Assembly: GCA_005656395.1 (NCBI GenBank)
Contig: SRSI01000079.1
Coordinates: 868,001-932,000 of the forward strand
DNA length: 64,000 nt
Origin: Strongyloides papillosus
Taxonomy: Eukaryota > Nematoda > Chromadorea > Rhabditida > Strongyloididae
Direction of reading: 5' to 3'
The notes below the pieces were generated by a model, which ran no database searches, was not told where the DNA came from, and saw nothing but the letters and a program-made list of their open reading frames with translations. Below, piece after piece: positions 1 to 12,835 of this stretch. The position numbers and the translations under genes are program-made. Numbering within the stretch: position 1 is the stretch's first letter; every line of letters starts with the position of its first letter.

Positions 1-11
1 TGTAACTATAA

Positions 12-3000
12 ATGGATGGAAGAAACCCAAAGAATCATCATCATACTTCAGGACCTGGATTGGCTGTTGTTATAGGATGTTCCTCCTCTGAGGAGGAGGA
101 GGATCTCCTTATTAGGGAGGCACCAGGAAATTTTATAAGAAACGCTGAGATCGATGATGACGACAGTTTCCTCCTCCATAGGAGGACATCATTGAAAGTT
201 AGTTATCAACAACAGGGAGAAGACAGCATTATTGAGGATGATATTAATATTATTATACCGGGTCATCAGGATTCATCAAATCAATTATCATGGCATGAAC
301 CTTTTATTGATATTGATGGGAGGCAACCTTTTTTATCAGGGGTATTTGAGGATCTAGCCATCCAGAGGTTGGATGATGGTTCTTATGTTAACGAAGTAAA
401 GGCTCCAAAAATTGTTGAAGGGTACCTTTTTGGGTCTATTCTTGGACAGGGTAGTTATGGTAAAGTTAAAGAAGTTGTTCATGAGAAGGGTCTTCAGAGG
501 AGGGCTGTAAAGATTATTAAGGTTAGTTTGAATTAAAAAAATTATTGCTATTTTGTAATATTTGTATATTTAAATATCCTTTATTTGATTATCTTTCTTT
601 TTATCTACGAATCAATGTGTTGGTTAAATAATATTTCGTCAAATATTTGCAGATATTAATTAAAAAAACTTTTCATTATATAATATATATCAGTATAGGT
701 ATATCCATCATTTAACTTATTGTTCTTTTATTTTTACATCTCTCTCTTATTCTTTTCCCTATATTATTAAATTATCATATCATTGTTAATAATTGATGAA
801 TCATAAAAAACGAACTAGGTGTGTTTTTGTTATATTGTTATTAATGTATATAGATCAGATGGAATGATAATAAATATAATATATATGTTAATAATGAGAA
901 TTATTGATAAAGTGGCAGATTAATAAATTACTTAACCTTCTTTCTATCTCTCCTTAACGATTTTTTTTTATTTTCCTTCTTCATAACGGCATTCTCTTTC
1001 ATTCTAATTATTTTCTTCCTAATAAACATCTTAATAAAAAGACTCTTGACTAACTTCAGATTAACTCTATTGGAAGCAATTAAACTTTGGTGAAAGGTTA
1101 TAATTATTTTATAATAATCTTATTTTTATCATCAAAAAGAATCTATGAACCTCCCTAACTATTAAATCTTTTATCTTTTTTTATCATCTTTCTTAGTCAT
1201 TCATTTCTCGAATGTATGTGTATAACATTAAAAATAGAGGACGTATATGTATCTTTATTAAATATAAAAAGTAATGAAGTTCAGTTTATTATCTTTACAT
1301 TTTTAATTTTGCTTTTTATGTAAATATATGCTGTAATGATGGGTAAAAAGTTTTTATCATGCAAGTTGTTTATATTTTATTTATAATATTTATAGTTTTT
1401 ATTGTATAAGTTCTAAGACTATGAATATCCCTTACTACAATATAGTTTATTATTAATAAAGATATTAATTAAAATTATAGGAAGTAATTATTAATAAGTA
1501 TTCCATTATATTCTATATCTATTCATCTTTTTGCCACCCCTTCAATCATATTGTTGTAAGTAATAAAAGAAAGAAGGGGGTATCCTGTAGTAAAATTATC
1601 ACATATATAATATATAGAGTGACTAAAAAAGATCTGTCTATTTTTAGAGTAATAGTACAACTATTAATACAATGTTTAGTTGTAGGTTTTCTCTTTTTAA
1701 TACTATTTGAGTTTAGGTCATATATACCCTAACACAAATTTATTTTTCTTCATATCTCTCTCTCGTTCTTTCTTTCCTAAAACTAAGTTTCCTTTATACT
1801 CTCTTCCTCTTTTTTAACCCTTAACAGCATCATTAACTTTTACATTTAATGATATTGTTTCACTTCTTATTGTCTTCCACCCATTTTGTGTATATATATT
1901 ATTTATTCATTGTCCAAATTAACTTTCCTTATCTTGGAAGATTACATAAAATTCTATTTATTATTAAATTTCGTAATAAGTTACATTTCCATGTAATGCA
2001 ATTATAAATTACTTCAACAAACATTGTACAATTTTTAAAAAAACATTATATATGTATATTCATTTTTGAAACGCACTATCAATATCAATACATAGATGTT
2101 GGAAATATTTAACAATTTATCTAGAAAAAAAAACTTTCAAAATTACAATCATTGGAATAATAGAAATATTTCTCTATTAGTTTTATATTTCAATCGCAAT
2201 TAATCATTCCCCATCTCTCTATAATATTGAATATCCCTGAGTAATATTTTTAAAGGCTATTTTTTCTATCACTTATTATTATTAATATTATTTATCAAAC
2301 TTCTATAAAAGATATTTGTGTTATTTAAAAATATTTCTCTTATTATTATCATAATTATTACAATAGACTTAACTTTCCATTATAAAAATAAATATTCTTA
2401 TGAAATTTTTCTACTTAACTTTCCATTTAAATATCAACCTACATTAGGAAGTAATTTAGATTTTTATATCATTTTCTTTCTCCATAAGACTTAAATTATC
2501 TCAATATAAAATTCTTTTATTTCTTTTCTTCTATATTAAGGATAAGACATACTCTCTCTTTTATTGCGTATTTTGAGTTAACTACAACTACTTTTACTAT
2601 TACTTAAAGATAAGAGAAGAGTTATAACTGAACTTTTTCTTCGCCACAAATTTATGTAACTTATTATGTTTAAGTATTGTCGTTCAAAGTTTTTTATACA
2701 ACTTGTTTAAAACTTTTCAAATCTTTTATTTATATCACCCCATTCCTCTGTATACTCTTTCACCATTATCATTTAATTCATTTTTTTATTTTATTTGGGT
2801 ACATTAAAATTATACAAATACAAACAAATTTTCACATTCATCTGTATAATAAAAGATTGTAGACACATTTATCTACACATTTAATTGCAAATCAAAAGAC
2901 AAAATAGAATTTTTTTATACAAATACTTCTTGTGCTGTTTGTGTGTACAACATTACCATAAATAATAAAAATGAATTTTTCCTTCTTTCTCTTGTAATAT

Positions 3001-4328
3001 TAATTTGTTTTTTATTTAAAATTTAAATATAATTTACAGATATTCGTTTTCAGTTCTGTATATTTATATCATCATTATTCATAAATATAAACATTAATTT
3101 TCTATTTATTATTTATATCTTCTTTTTTTTAGGATCGTACTTTGAGAAGGATTCCAAATGGAATTGAAAATGTTAAGTCGGAGATTGATGTCATGTACAA
3201 AATAGGAAGGCATCCCCATAATGTTGAGTTATTCGATGTTTTTCGGAATGAGGAAAAGCAAAAAATGTACATTATTATGGAGTACTGTGTTACCTCCCTC
3301 CAACAGATGCTAGACAGCACACCAACTAAGACATTTCCTCTTTATCAGGTATATTTTTAGCATAATTATAATAATAAAAACTAATAACACATTTTAATTT
3401 CTTTATTTACACACTTTTTTTTTTCCAGGCACAACATTATTTGAAGCAATTATTGTCAGGTTTGGAGTACCTACATTCACTTCATATAATTCATAAGGAT
3501 ATCAAACCTGGTAATTTGCTCCTTGGAGTTAATGGGTTTTTGAAGATATCGGATTTCGGTGTTGCTGAGGTGGTTCCTAAGGAGAGGTGGGATAATGGGA
3601 ATGATTGGTTGAGTGTTGCTCAGGGAACACCAAAGTTTCAGCCCCCTGAAGTTGCCTCTGGTGCCTATAAGTCTTTTAAGGGTCGTCCCATAGATATATG
3701 GAGTAGTGGTGTGTGTTTGTATAATTTTGTTAGTGGTATTTACCCGTTTGAGGGTGACGTTATGATGAAGCTTTATGATAATATAACACATCAGGAATTG
3801 GAGATGCCAAAGGATGTGGAGTTGTCGGAGGATTTAGTTGAATTAATAAGAGGGATCCTTGTAAAAAATCCTGATGAAAGATGGGATATTAATAGAATTA
3901 AGAAGTCAGCATGGTTTAATAGGATTATTGAAGTAAATTTAGATGAAATAGTTAATGTTCCACCATTATCTCTTAGTTCTGTTGATGTAGCTTCTAAACA
4001 TAGGCCGTTATCTATTTATGATGATATCCGCCGCCTAATGGGTAAAGATGGTCATTTTGTTGAGGATAACTCTCTCCAACATACTCCAGAAAGGGGATTA
4101 TCGTTCAATGAGTGTGGGTCTGAAGATGTCCTCAATTGTATTGATGAAGTAAGGCAAACTACCAAATCTTCTAGCAACAATGAGGAGGTGACAATGATCA
4201 ATGAGGTGGTAGACAACAATACAACTAATCAAAGTAGCAAAGAGAAGAGTAAACAGAAAAATTCAAGAGGATCCTCGAGAGCATTGGCATTCCTTGGGAG
4301 GTGCCTTCGAAGACGTTCCCCTAGCTGA
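12..4328 (+). CDS. par-4: PAR-4 / LKB1 (STK11) Ser/Thr kinase, three exons
   Basis: Exons 12-521, 3133-3348 and 3429-4328, all joined in phase 0, give 541 residues. LKB1 is the master kinase that activates AMPK-family kinases and sets cell polarity. An acidic N-terminal extension precedes the kinase domain. The glycine loop (GQGSYGKV) is near residue 145, the ATP lysine is in RAVKIIK at the end of exon 1, the exon 2 motif LRRIPNG and the block EEKQKMY..MEYCV are LKB1-specific, and the catalytic loop is HKDIKPGNLLL. Here the metal-binding motif is DFG, where vertebrate LKB1 has DLG. The activation-segment end is FQPPE. A Ser/Asn-rich tail ends in an Arg cluster (RCLRRRSPS) with no CAAX box. 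The ATG at 12 is the first in frame inside the window; upstream exons cannot be excluded. Identity is near certain. Confidence 0.93.
522..3132 (+). other. Long first intron of par-4
   Basis: A 2,611-nt intron between the ATP-lysine exon and the LRRIPNG exon, with a GTTAGT donor and a poly-T/AG acceptor. It is rich in pyrimidine and TA stretches. No convincing open reading frame or known repeat was seen inside. Every other intron in this window is 80 nt or less. Confidence 0.85.
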
Positions 4329-4926
4329 CATTAACTACATGACATGTATCATTTTTTATTGCCTCTCTTTCAACAACCTAATATATATATTAATATATAT
4401 TATTATTTTTCTTGAAAGCCATGACAAGAGGTTATTTTTACTCTTTCATTCACTGGAAAAATGTTTTTTTTTGTGTATTTTTTAGTATGTATCTAATATT
4501 GTATTTTGCATAACCATTAATTAATGTACATTGTTGTTTGCAAACCATATTATTTTTCTGTTTTTCTTTTCTATGTATAGATGGAGAAAATTGAAACAGT
4601 GGAAAAAGAGTGTGGTTGACAAAAACGAAAAGTTTTTTTATCTAAAAAATTTTATCAAACTACTTAAAAAAATTTCTTGTGTATCTTCACAAAAACTATC
4701 AACAATTATATTTATATCTTTTTATTCTAATTCTTATCGTTTCATCGATTTCTATATTTATAACACTTTTTTATCGAAAAAAGCAAGATATTTATCATTT
4801 GTATTTTAATTTTATAGGAAACAATCCCAAGAGAAGCGAAAATATTTTATTATTATATTTAAAAAAATTACCAGAGGGAGGAGATTAAAGTAGGAAATCA
4901 TAGTAAAAAAGTTACAAAATATCATA
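4329..4926. other. par-4 / EB1 intergenic
   Basis: AT-rich spacer of about 600 nt between two same-strand genes. Short open frames here are low-complexity Lys/Ile/Phe strings and look like 3' UTR or spacer. No defined element seen. Confidence 0.6.
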
Positions 4927-5904
4927 ATGGTTGTTAATGTATATACAACATCAGCTACAACTGATAATTTATCAAGACATGAAATGTTACTTTGGGTGAA
5001 TGATTGTCTTCAATCATCATACTCAAAGATTGAACAGTTACATGATGGTGCTGGGTATTGTTTATTTACGGATCTCCTGTTTCCTGGAAGCATTCAATTG
5101 AAGAGAGTTAAATGGAACTCACGCCTGGAACTTGATTGGTTGGCTAATTGGAAGTTGGTTCAACTTGCCTGGAAACAACTTGGTATTGATAAATCTGTAC
5201 CAGTTGATCGTTTGATAAAAGGGAAGTTTCAAGATAATTTTGAGTTTCTTCAATGGTTTAAAAAGTTTTTTGATGCCAATTATGAGGGTCATGAGTATAA
5301 TCCTGTTGATGCCAGGGGAGGTGAGCCATTACCAATTGGTGGGGATGCTAAAAGTGGAACACCAAATACTAATATGGTTTCAAAACCAACACTAAAAAGT
5401 CATTCAGGAAGTAGTAAAGCTATCAGTGGCATGAGAACATCATCTAATTATTCTGTTAATTCAAATGCATCAACAAGTAAGAAACCTATCTCTAATACAG
5501 CGACACCAAAAGCTCCACCATCGAAAGCATTACCAAAAGCGACACCAGTGACTCATGATTCTGGTGATGGTGGTAAAAAACCAGCACAACAACAACAAGC
5601 ACCGAAGGTTGTTGGTATTGAACCAGCAATTCACAATCAGGTGGTTCAGGAGTTGGAGGAAGTCCGCCGCCAACTAATAGAATCCGAAGAAGTTTTAGGT
5701 TGTATGGAGAAAGAACGAGATTTCTACTTCTCCAAGTTACGTGATCTTGAAATTCTTTGCCAGGACAACGAGGCAACTGGTCAGATAGATGTAAAGAAGG
5801 TTTTAGAAATTCTTTATGCAACAGAAGAAGGTTTCTCAACACCAGATGATGTCAATGAGGACCTTGAGAACAGTGCAAATCGTGATGAATCCATTACATA
5901 TTAA
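4927..5904 (+). CDS. EB1: EB1-family microtubule plus-end-binding protein
   Basis: Intronless, 325 residues. EB1 proteins track growing microtubule plus ends and recruit partners. The calponin-homology domain fills residues 1-130, with the EB1 hallmarks [28 protein letters not shown] and [21 protein letters not shown] Pro/Ser/Thr/Gln linker (about 140-225) leads to a coiled-coil EB homology domain (about 228-300), including ELEEVRRQL and [14 protein letters not shown]. The acidic tail ends in ..ESITY. Vertebrate EB1 ends in EEY, which CAP-Gly domains bind; here the terminal tyrosine is kept but the two acidic residues before it are not. Start chosen because it aligns with EB1 residue 1. Confidence 0.95.
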   Translation: MVVNVYTTSATTDNLSRHEMLLWVNDCLQSSYSKIEQLHDGAGYCLFTDLLFPGSIQLKRVKWNSRLELDWLANWKLVQLAWKQLGIDKSVPVDRLIKGKFQDNFEFLQWFKKFFDANYEGHEYNPVDARGGEPLPIGGDAKSGTPNTNMVSKPTLKSHSGSSKAISGMRTSSNYSVNSNASTSKKPISNTATPKAPPSKALPKATPVTHDSGDGGKKPAQQQQAPKVVGIEPAIHNQVVQELEEVRRQLIESEEVLGCMEKERDFYFSKLRDLEILCQDNEATGQIDVKKVLEILYATEEGFSTPDDVNEDLENSANRDESITY

Positions 5905-7093
5905 TATATTATAATAAGAACTTCTCATTCTTGGTACATTTTATCATGACATGAAGAATGGAAAAAAAGAAACTTTTATTTATGGTATACCTGAAAGTAT
6001 AATTATCTTTTTAGTACAATTTATATTAATATACATATTTATTGTATAAGAATATTAATTATTTCAATTTGTTTTATAAATTATATAAAAATGTTTCATT
6101 ATATTATATAAATCCAACTTTGGTTGTATGTTAAATGATAGATTATTAAACTATTGTAATTATTTTAATTATTAAATAAAAATTTAAAAAATAAACCATA
6201 CTTATTCAGAACTTTATTTTTTACAATAAACAATTATTAGAAAATAATATACAATATAATACATAATAAAAACAATATTAAATATACAATAATTTACAAT
6301 AAAGTTAAAAAAACAAGACCCAGTTTTGTAAAGTTCCGAACTAGGTACGACACATCAAAACATAAAGAATTTTTTGATCAAAGATGTAAAGATGATACCA
6401 TCATACAATACCTATACAATTATGTTAATATTTAAACATTCAAAATCACCCAATTTTAACATATACAATTAATTTATCAAACATTTTTACAGAGTGTAAG
6501 CTCCATATAGTGATGGAGATCCATCAATTTATAACATTTATAGCTAACACCAATCTCCTAAAGAAGGGCAATGACCTGAAGAAAATACGTATAAAATAAA
6601 AAATAATTATTCACTTACTTTATCAAAAAGTTTTCAGTAAAAGGCTTGGGGCCTTTATTGATAAACATTATCAATCTCTTGTTGTATATAGTTGCTTTTG
6701 CTGTATGGGCTTCTATCGCACCATAACACCTCTAACCTATATACAATCTTTAGCTTTGTGTGGAGGATGTGCCACCTAAAATACATTATAATTATAAGTA
6801 GATTAGTAGAAAGAAGTTTCACGAAACAAAAACGATGTCAAACTGATCAAAAAAGATGATGTTAATATATTTATATAATAAGAAGTTATCAAAATAAAAA
6901 ATGATTACAAAAATTGGATGGGATTACAATAATAAGACTCTTTTCCCCACTTTACTGTAGCTAATACAATAAAGAGCTTTGGGAACAGGGCAGTAATTGG
7001 TTAAATTATCTTTTTTTTATAACGAATTCCTGTGATTAGCTTCAATAACATCAGCTATAAGAGTGGACATCTCTTTATGAGATTAATAAGAAG
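5905..7093. other. Intergenic, nothing identified
   Basis: AT-rich, no credible coding frame on either strand. The part near 6.6-7.09 kb could be an unrecognisable 3' end of the minus-strand importin-like pseudogene. Confidence 0.45.
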
Positions 7094-7880
7094 TTATGTC
7101 TTTGAAGTAGATAGCCATTTGGCTGAAATTAGCTCTGATTTCAAGATGTTATTCATGGAACAGAAAGAATATCCATTATTGCATATTATGCTAATAAAAG
7201 TAATTAGAATAATTGTCCTTGTTATAATTTCCTCAGCAAATATAATCTTGCTAGAAGTATCTTTCGCATCTAATCTTAAAAACTCTACGAGGATATCACA
7301 GACTAGGGGATTGACATTTTTTTTGATAAAAACACGTATTTTATCTTGTAAAAAACATGTCATTCCTAAGAAGGACCTTATTCTCCTACTTAAGGAGATG
7401 ACTACGACAAAAATCCTCATCAGTAATTTCGTAATACCTTTCTCAATGAAGATGAAACACTATTTCAGTCACCTTATTTAATTTTTCAGCGATTCTTCTT
7501 ATTGTATAAAAATCTAAGTAATAAACACGTTCTCGAAATGATATCTCTGGGGGAAGGATTTCTAGTTTGATTGCCTAAAAAATATATTGTTTGTGTTCTC
7601 GAAAATAAGGGCGAAGAAAAATATTAGCTTCTATTAATTAGTAATTTTATATTTTTCATTTCCTAAAAAGTAAATTAAATGAAAATATCTATATTTTGTA
7701 ATTCTTAAATTTATCTCGTATAGGTAATGACTTCTGACTGTGAAGAAACCATGCTTCTAGACTCAACTTATTAATCATCACCAAACAATTTAACAGAGAA
7801 ATCACTAAAAGTACGAGTCTAAAAGTGGGGGATTGAAATACTAAATAAATTTTTAGTACATCCATTGAAAGCAACAAATT
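7094..7880 (-). pseudogene. Decayed importin-alpha-like (armadillo repeat) pseudogene
   Basis: Read on the minus strand, pieces in shifting frames keep the order of importin-alpha armadillo repeats. About 7,690-7,790 gives LSLEAWFLHSQKSLPI, like the start of an ARM helix pair. About 7,500 gives an IRRIA piece. About 7,420-7,450 gives FIEKGITKLLM. Then 7,270-7,370 gives DKIRVFIKKNV followed by NPLVCDIL and LRLDAK, matching the family pattern Q-I-R-x-hydrophobic-x(4)-G-x-I-x-PLCDLL-x(3)-D-x-K. Stops and frameshifts separate the pieces and the WxxxN core motifs are gone. No intact start or end was found. Assignment is by pattern only. Confidence 0.42.
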
Positions 7881-8384
7881 TTACGTGCAACTTTTGCGAT
7901 TTTACTTTTTTTGTAAACATGTCTCCAATGAACATATGAAATATATCATAAATGGTGTGATAATAAAGAGAATTGTTTTAATTAAATCTATATTATTGCT
8001 TCGAAACATTACTTCCTTGACTTATTGTGACTATTTAATATATTTTCCACGATACAACAAAAAACGTAGATTATGAATAGAAAAATAGTGAAAAACCACG
8101 TCATAATTAACTTAGTGACAACTCTTTACAAATTTATTTTTGTAATCCATTCCTAACATATCATCAATTTCCAGGTATCATGATAAGTGTACATTGAACT
8201 TTAGCTCTGACGGAAAGGAAGTAGTTGACACAATTCATTTTGGTGGATTAATGCTTATGTATTTCATCAAAAAAGTATATAAACATGTCATTTCTAACAA
8301 AGTCATCATTTAATTTTTGTGTCTATTTTGAAATACGTTACGTAGCTATTACCTCGTCAAGTCTACAAATTGTATATATAAATT
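7881..8384. other. Upstream region of smc-4
   Basis: AT-rich region before the SMC4 start. It presumably carries the promoter, but no defined site could be recognised. Confidence 0.4.
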
Positions 8385-11300
8385 ATGGACATCGAGGAGG
8401 ATTCTCAAGATATAGGTGATGATCTTATGGTAGGTTTTTTAACAGAGTATCAAGAGTAATTTCTGCTTTACAGGATACATCTGAGACTCACCAAGATGAT
8501 TATTGGAGACTGTTACCGACGCAGACTGACAGTGAATTAATAGACAATGGAGATTCTCAAGAAATAATAGGTAATGATTTTATGGTAGGTTTTCTTAACA
8601 AAGTATCAAGAATAATTTCTGGTTTGAAGGATACATCTGAAATTCACCAAGATGATGGTTCGGATCAGTTACCGCCACAGCCTGACGGTGAATTAACAGA
8701 CAATATGGATTCACCGAATGGAGTTGTTTCAAATAACTTGGATTCCCAAACACAGAGCGATGGGAATGAAGACAACGATCATCGTAATATCCCCACTGTA
8801 ACTACGTTAAATGGAGTTGGAAATCAAAATGTAGAGGAAAGCGATAACCTACAAGTTCATCAAATTGACAGTATTACATTAGAAGCGTATTTAAACCTTT
8901 TGGACCTCGAGATACCCGATGGAATTGTTAAAACTTCTGAGGCAAAAGGATTACAGGGTCGGTTGGTGATTGATGTGATTGAACTTGAAAATTTCAAGTC
9001 ATACTATGGGGTTAAGAAAATTGGCCCACTGTCACATGGTCTTTCTTGCGTAATTGGACCAAATGGCAGTGGCAAGAGCAACATCTTCGACTGCATCCTA
9101 TTTGTATTTGACTATGCTGTTAAGAAGTGTAGAGCACGAAAGGCTTCTGAATTTATCCACACTTCGTCAAGAGTGACTTGTACTTTCGCTAAAGTCACAA
9201 TACACTTCAAGAGGATAATAAATATGAATGGAGTATGCTTCGATGTTCCGGATTCTTCATTTTCTGTTGGGCGAAAGATAACAAGTGACAACAAGAGTTT
9301 CTTCTACAGGAATGGAGCTACGATTGGCAGGGATGATCTCAAGACTTTGCTAAAACATCACGGCCTTGGATTGGATCACGACAGATTTCTAATTCTCCAG
9401 GGAGAGGTTGAGAGCATTTCAATGTTGAAACCAAAAGCTGAGAAGGAAGATGAGGATTCTTTGCTTGGACTTCTTGATGATATAATTGGGACAACCCGTT
9501 ACAAAGAGCCTATTGAGAAAGTTAGTAATGCCATTTCAGAGTTGCATATGAAAGTTGCTACCATCAATGCCAAGCTACGGGATTCTGAGAGATTTAAGCT
9601 TTTGTTGGATGAGAAGACTCGGAAATGTATTACAGAGTCTAGAATCCGAAACGGCATCTCGGATCTCAGGTTTCAAAAATATTATATTTACAAAATGAAG
9701 GCTGAAGAACAATGCTCTAAGTACCAAAGACAGTTGGAGGTGTGTCAAGATTCTATAAATCAATTGAGTCAAAAGATTACTGAATTGGAACGTGAAGTAA
9801 AGGTAATTGAGGATGAGCAAGCAAATGCAAAGAATGAACTTCAAAAGCTTCAGACTGAGATTGAAAAAGTTAAGGAATTATTAAGAGCTAGTGAGATGGA
9901 ACTTCATAAAATTACTAGAGACATTTCTAAAACTGATGAGCTTTTAAGGTCAAAGGTACTTAGAAATGAGAATTTGCACAAAGAGATTGTAAAATTTGGA
10001 GAACTTTCTAATAAAGTTGTAAAAGAAAAGGAGGAATCTCAGAGGAAGTTGAGAGAGTATGATGTGCTTGAGGAAGAGTACGCCACAACGAAGAAGGATG
10101 CAGAAGAACTCTTTGAAGCAGAAAAGTCTAAATGGGCATCTGAATTTGACTCAAAACAAGAAAAAGTTGTTGTTATGAAGGATGAGATAAACAATCTGGT
10201 GAATGATAAGATGAAACTTGAGATAAGAATGAGTCAACTGACCAGTCCGAGGACAATTATTGAAGAACAAATAAGGAATACTGAATCTTCTATCGCAAAA
10301 ATAATATCAAGTAACACTTCTAACTTGGAGAGAAAGGAGCAATTGTCGAGGACTACTCAGGAAACTGAGACTGAGATCTACAATTTAACGCGGGAGATTC
10401 AATCTTATGAGAAGATGATTGAAGAGCAGGCTGGGATTCTCCAAGCAAAGACAGAAGAATTCAATGATTTAACTGGAAAATACGAAAATTTGGTGGACCA
10501 AGAAAATCTCACTCCTTCATCTGATATACACAAATTTCTTAACTCTTTAAATTACTCTGGATTCATAGGACGTCTTGGAGACCTGGCATCTGTTGACAAG
10601 AAGTATGATGTAGCTCTTTCTACATTAGGAGGAGGTTCGTTGGAAATGTTTGTTGTTGGTAAAGTTGAGGATGCTCAATATTTGGTAGAACAATTGAAGA
10701 GAAATAAAAAAGGTAGAGGAACCTTTATGTGTATCAATGAGATGAATAATAAATATGGAGATGTATCTATTAATAAGGTGGCTTCCTATCCCGGAACAAC
10801 AAGAGCCCTTGATTTGTTGCAGAATATGTCTCCTGAGTACTTTACCTGTTTCTACCATGTATTTAAAGACTCGGTGGTTGTTGACAGTATTGACAGTGCT
10901 AGTCAGTTTACATCTCAGAGTACGGGATACTATCCAAGAACCGTTACCTTGGATGGAAGTGTATTTGAGTCATCTGGTAAAATTGTTGGTGGCGGTAGGC
11001 CTTTATCTGGATTAATAGGAGAGAAAAAATATTCCAATGTATATAAAGATGATAATTTGAAGGCTGACTTAAGATATAAACTTGAAAAGTCTCGTAGAGA
11101 AGTGAATGCTCTCCAGGAATCTTTCGATAAGTTAAAGAAGGATAAGATGAAAGCAGAAAATGAATTGAGGTTAAAACAATCTTTCTTGGACGATACTGTC
11201 AAAGTCCAACAACGTAACATTGAAATAGCTCTTTCTGGTGGACATAAACGTTTGAAAACAAGTCAAAATACTTTGGCTGAGCTTAAAGTGGATCTGTCAA

Positions 11301-12835
11301 AAGTCGAAATTGACATGGGTGCGTATAATAAACTTGCCGGAGAGATTAAACCTTTAGAGGCTGAAATAAAAAAGAAGGAACAAAAACTTCAAAAAAGCGA
11401 GATTGAATTTAATAAAGTTAAGGCAAAGATTGATGAACTTTATAACAACATTTTGGAGATACCTTCTCAGAACTTTGAAGGATGTATGGCAGAGAAGAAA
11501 GCCTGTGAATATGATATAAAGGACTGCGATAAAAAAATTGCTATTTATTCGAAGAGATCTCAACATAAGGTGAATGAACTTGAGAAGAATGAAAAGGAAA
11601 TTAATGAGATGAGAGAAAACTATATGACTCTCCAGGAACAAGAGAAATTATCCACTGAAAATAAAAATAAGTTAACTACTGAACTTCAGACGTTAACACG
11701 TATGATGAATGAGGTTAATGAGATGCTAAATCTACAAACAGGGATACATGAAAAGAAATTGTCGATAATTGATCTGAAAAATGAGTTGTCGAAGAAAGAT
11801 GCAATGTTGAAAAATGATAAAGTTATGTTTGAAAATTGTAAAGCTAGAATAAGCTCATTGGAAGAAAGGATTAGAAACTCGAAGTATGTATTTTATAACT
11901 TCATGGATAGATTGCCTTCAGATTTACTTGAATATAAGGATGATGAACAATTTTACTCTAAGCGTATTGATGAGGCCGAAAAAATTTTTATGGAAACATT
12001 AGATTCTGAAATTGAAAGTCATGAATCTCTTATGGTTGAAGTTCCTATAATGCCTCTAACAGATGGAGAAATTGAAGGCCTCCTCAACAAGGAAGAAGAG
12101 ATAGAAGTTAAGTTAAAAGTCCTCAGGGAATTTTCTTCTAACTCTCTGGATGATGACGTTGTTAAAAAGTACCTTCAACAACAAAAAGTATACAACTCAA
12201 ACCTTTCAATCTCAACCCAAGTAAATAAGGTTTATGAAGCACTGAAGCAAAAACACTCCACCTGGATATGTCAGAGGATAAAGGAATTCGACACTGGTTT
12301 TAGAGCGATAGCAAGAAGTGTCAAGAATGCCTATCGGAGTATAACTTTGGGTGGTGATGCAGAGTTAAGTTACTATGATATGTTTGATCCATACAATCTT
12401 GGTATTCTCTACAATATAAGACCACCTTCTAAAGGATGGAGCCAGTTGGAAAATCTATCGGGTGGTGAGAAAACTATTGCTTCCCTCGCATTGATATTTG
12501 GCCTTCATGAGTACAATCCAACCCCTTTGTATATAATGGATGAAGTTGATGCTGCATTGGATATTAGAAATGTAGCAATTATTGGATTGCACATTAAGGA
12601 AAAAACTGCTAATGCTCAGTTCATTGTCGTTTCTTTGAGGAAGGAAATGTATGAGTTAGCTGATGATTGTATATGTATATGGAAAGTTGGTGACTATACA
12701 GCTACTGGGTCAAAAGATATGGGAAACGTCAATTCAGGGCTTAGTGGATACATTGATTCTGGGGAGTTAGTCTCAAATATGGAGACAAGAGAAAATTTTG
12801 AATCTATACGTCGACTCCTTATGGATCCTATTTAA
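8385..12835 (+). CDS. smc-4: SMC4, condensin core ATPase
   Basis: Predicted exons 8385-8429 and 8474-12835 (44-nt intron, GTAGGT donor, TTTACAG acceptor, phase 0) give 1,468 residues; starting at the in-frame ATG at 8582 gives 1,417. SMC4 pairs with SMC2 as the motor of condensin in chromosome compaction. The Walker A motif GPNGSGKSN is near residue 208, followed by a long coiled coil. The hinge is near 710-855 (FIGRLGDLASVDKKYD and the Gly-rich FESSGKIVGGGRP), then a second coil. The ABC signature LSGGEKT is near 1,342 with Walker B and D-loop PLYIMDEVDAALD, then the NAQFIVVSLR motif typical of SMC4. The acidic, Gln/Asn-rich N-terminal extension carries an internal duplication. Everything after residue ~66 is uninterrupted over 4.2 kb. 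Confidence 0.94.
8400..8709 (+). repeat. Tandem duplication inside the smc-4 5' end
   Basis: Copy 1 (8400-8550) and copy 2 (8552-8709) are direct neighbours at an offset of 152-156 nt. Shared blocks include ATTCTCAAGA (8401 and 8553), TTATGGTAGGTTTT (8426 and 8581) and GATACATCTGA (8474 and 8630). In copy 1 the segment 8430-8473 is 44 nt, breaks the frame and ends TTTACAG, so it behaves as an intron. In copy 2 the equivalent segment 8585-8629 is 45 nt, stays in frame and ends TTTGAAG. Confidence 0.88.

Noticed and set aside
4531..4888. Two overlapping plus frames between par-4 and EB1
   Set aside because: Low-complexity Phe/Ile/Lys content typical of AT-rich spacer; no ATG context or family match.
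7032..7481. 149-residue plus-strand frame
   Set aside because: Hydrophobic, ATG-less shadow of the minus-strand importin-like relic, which has the recognisable motifs.
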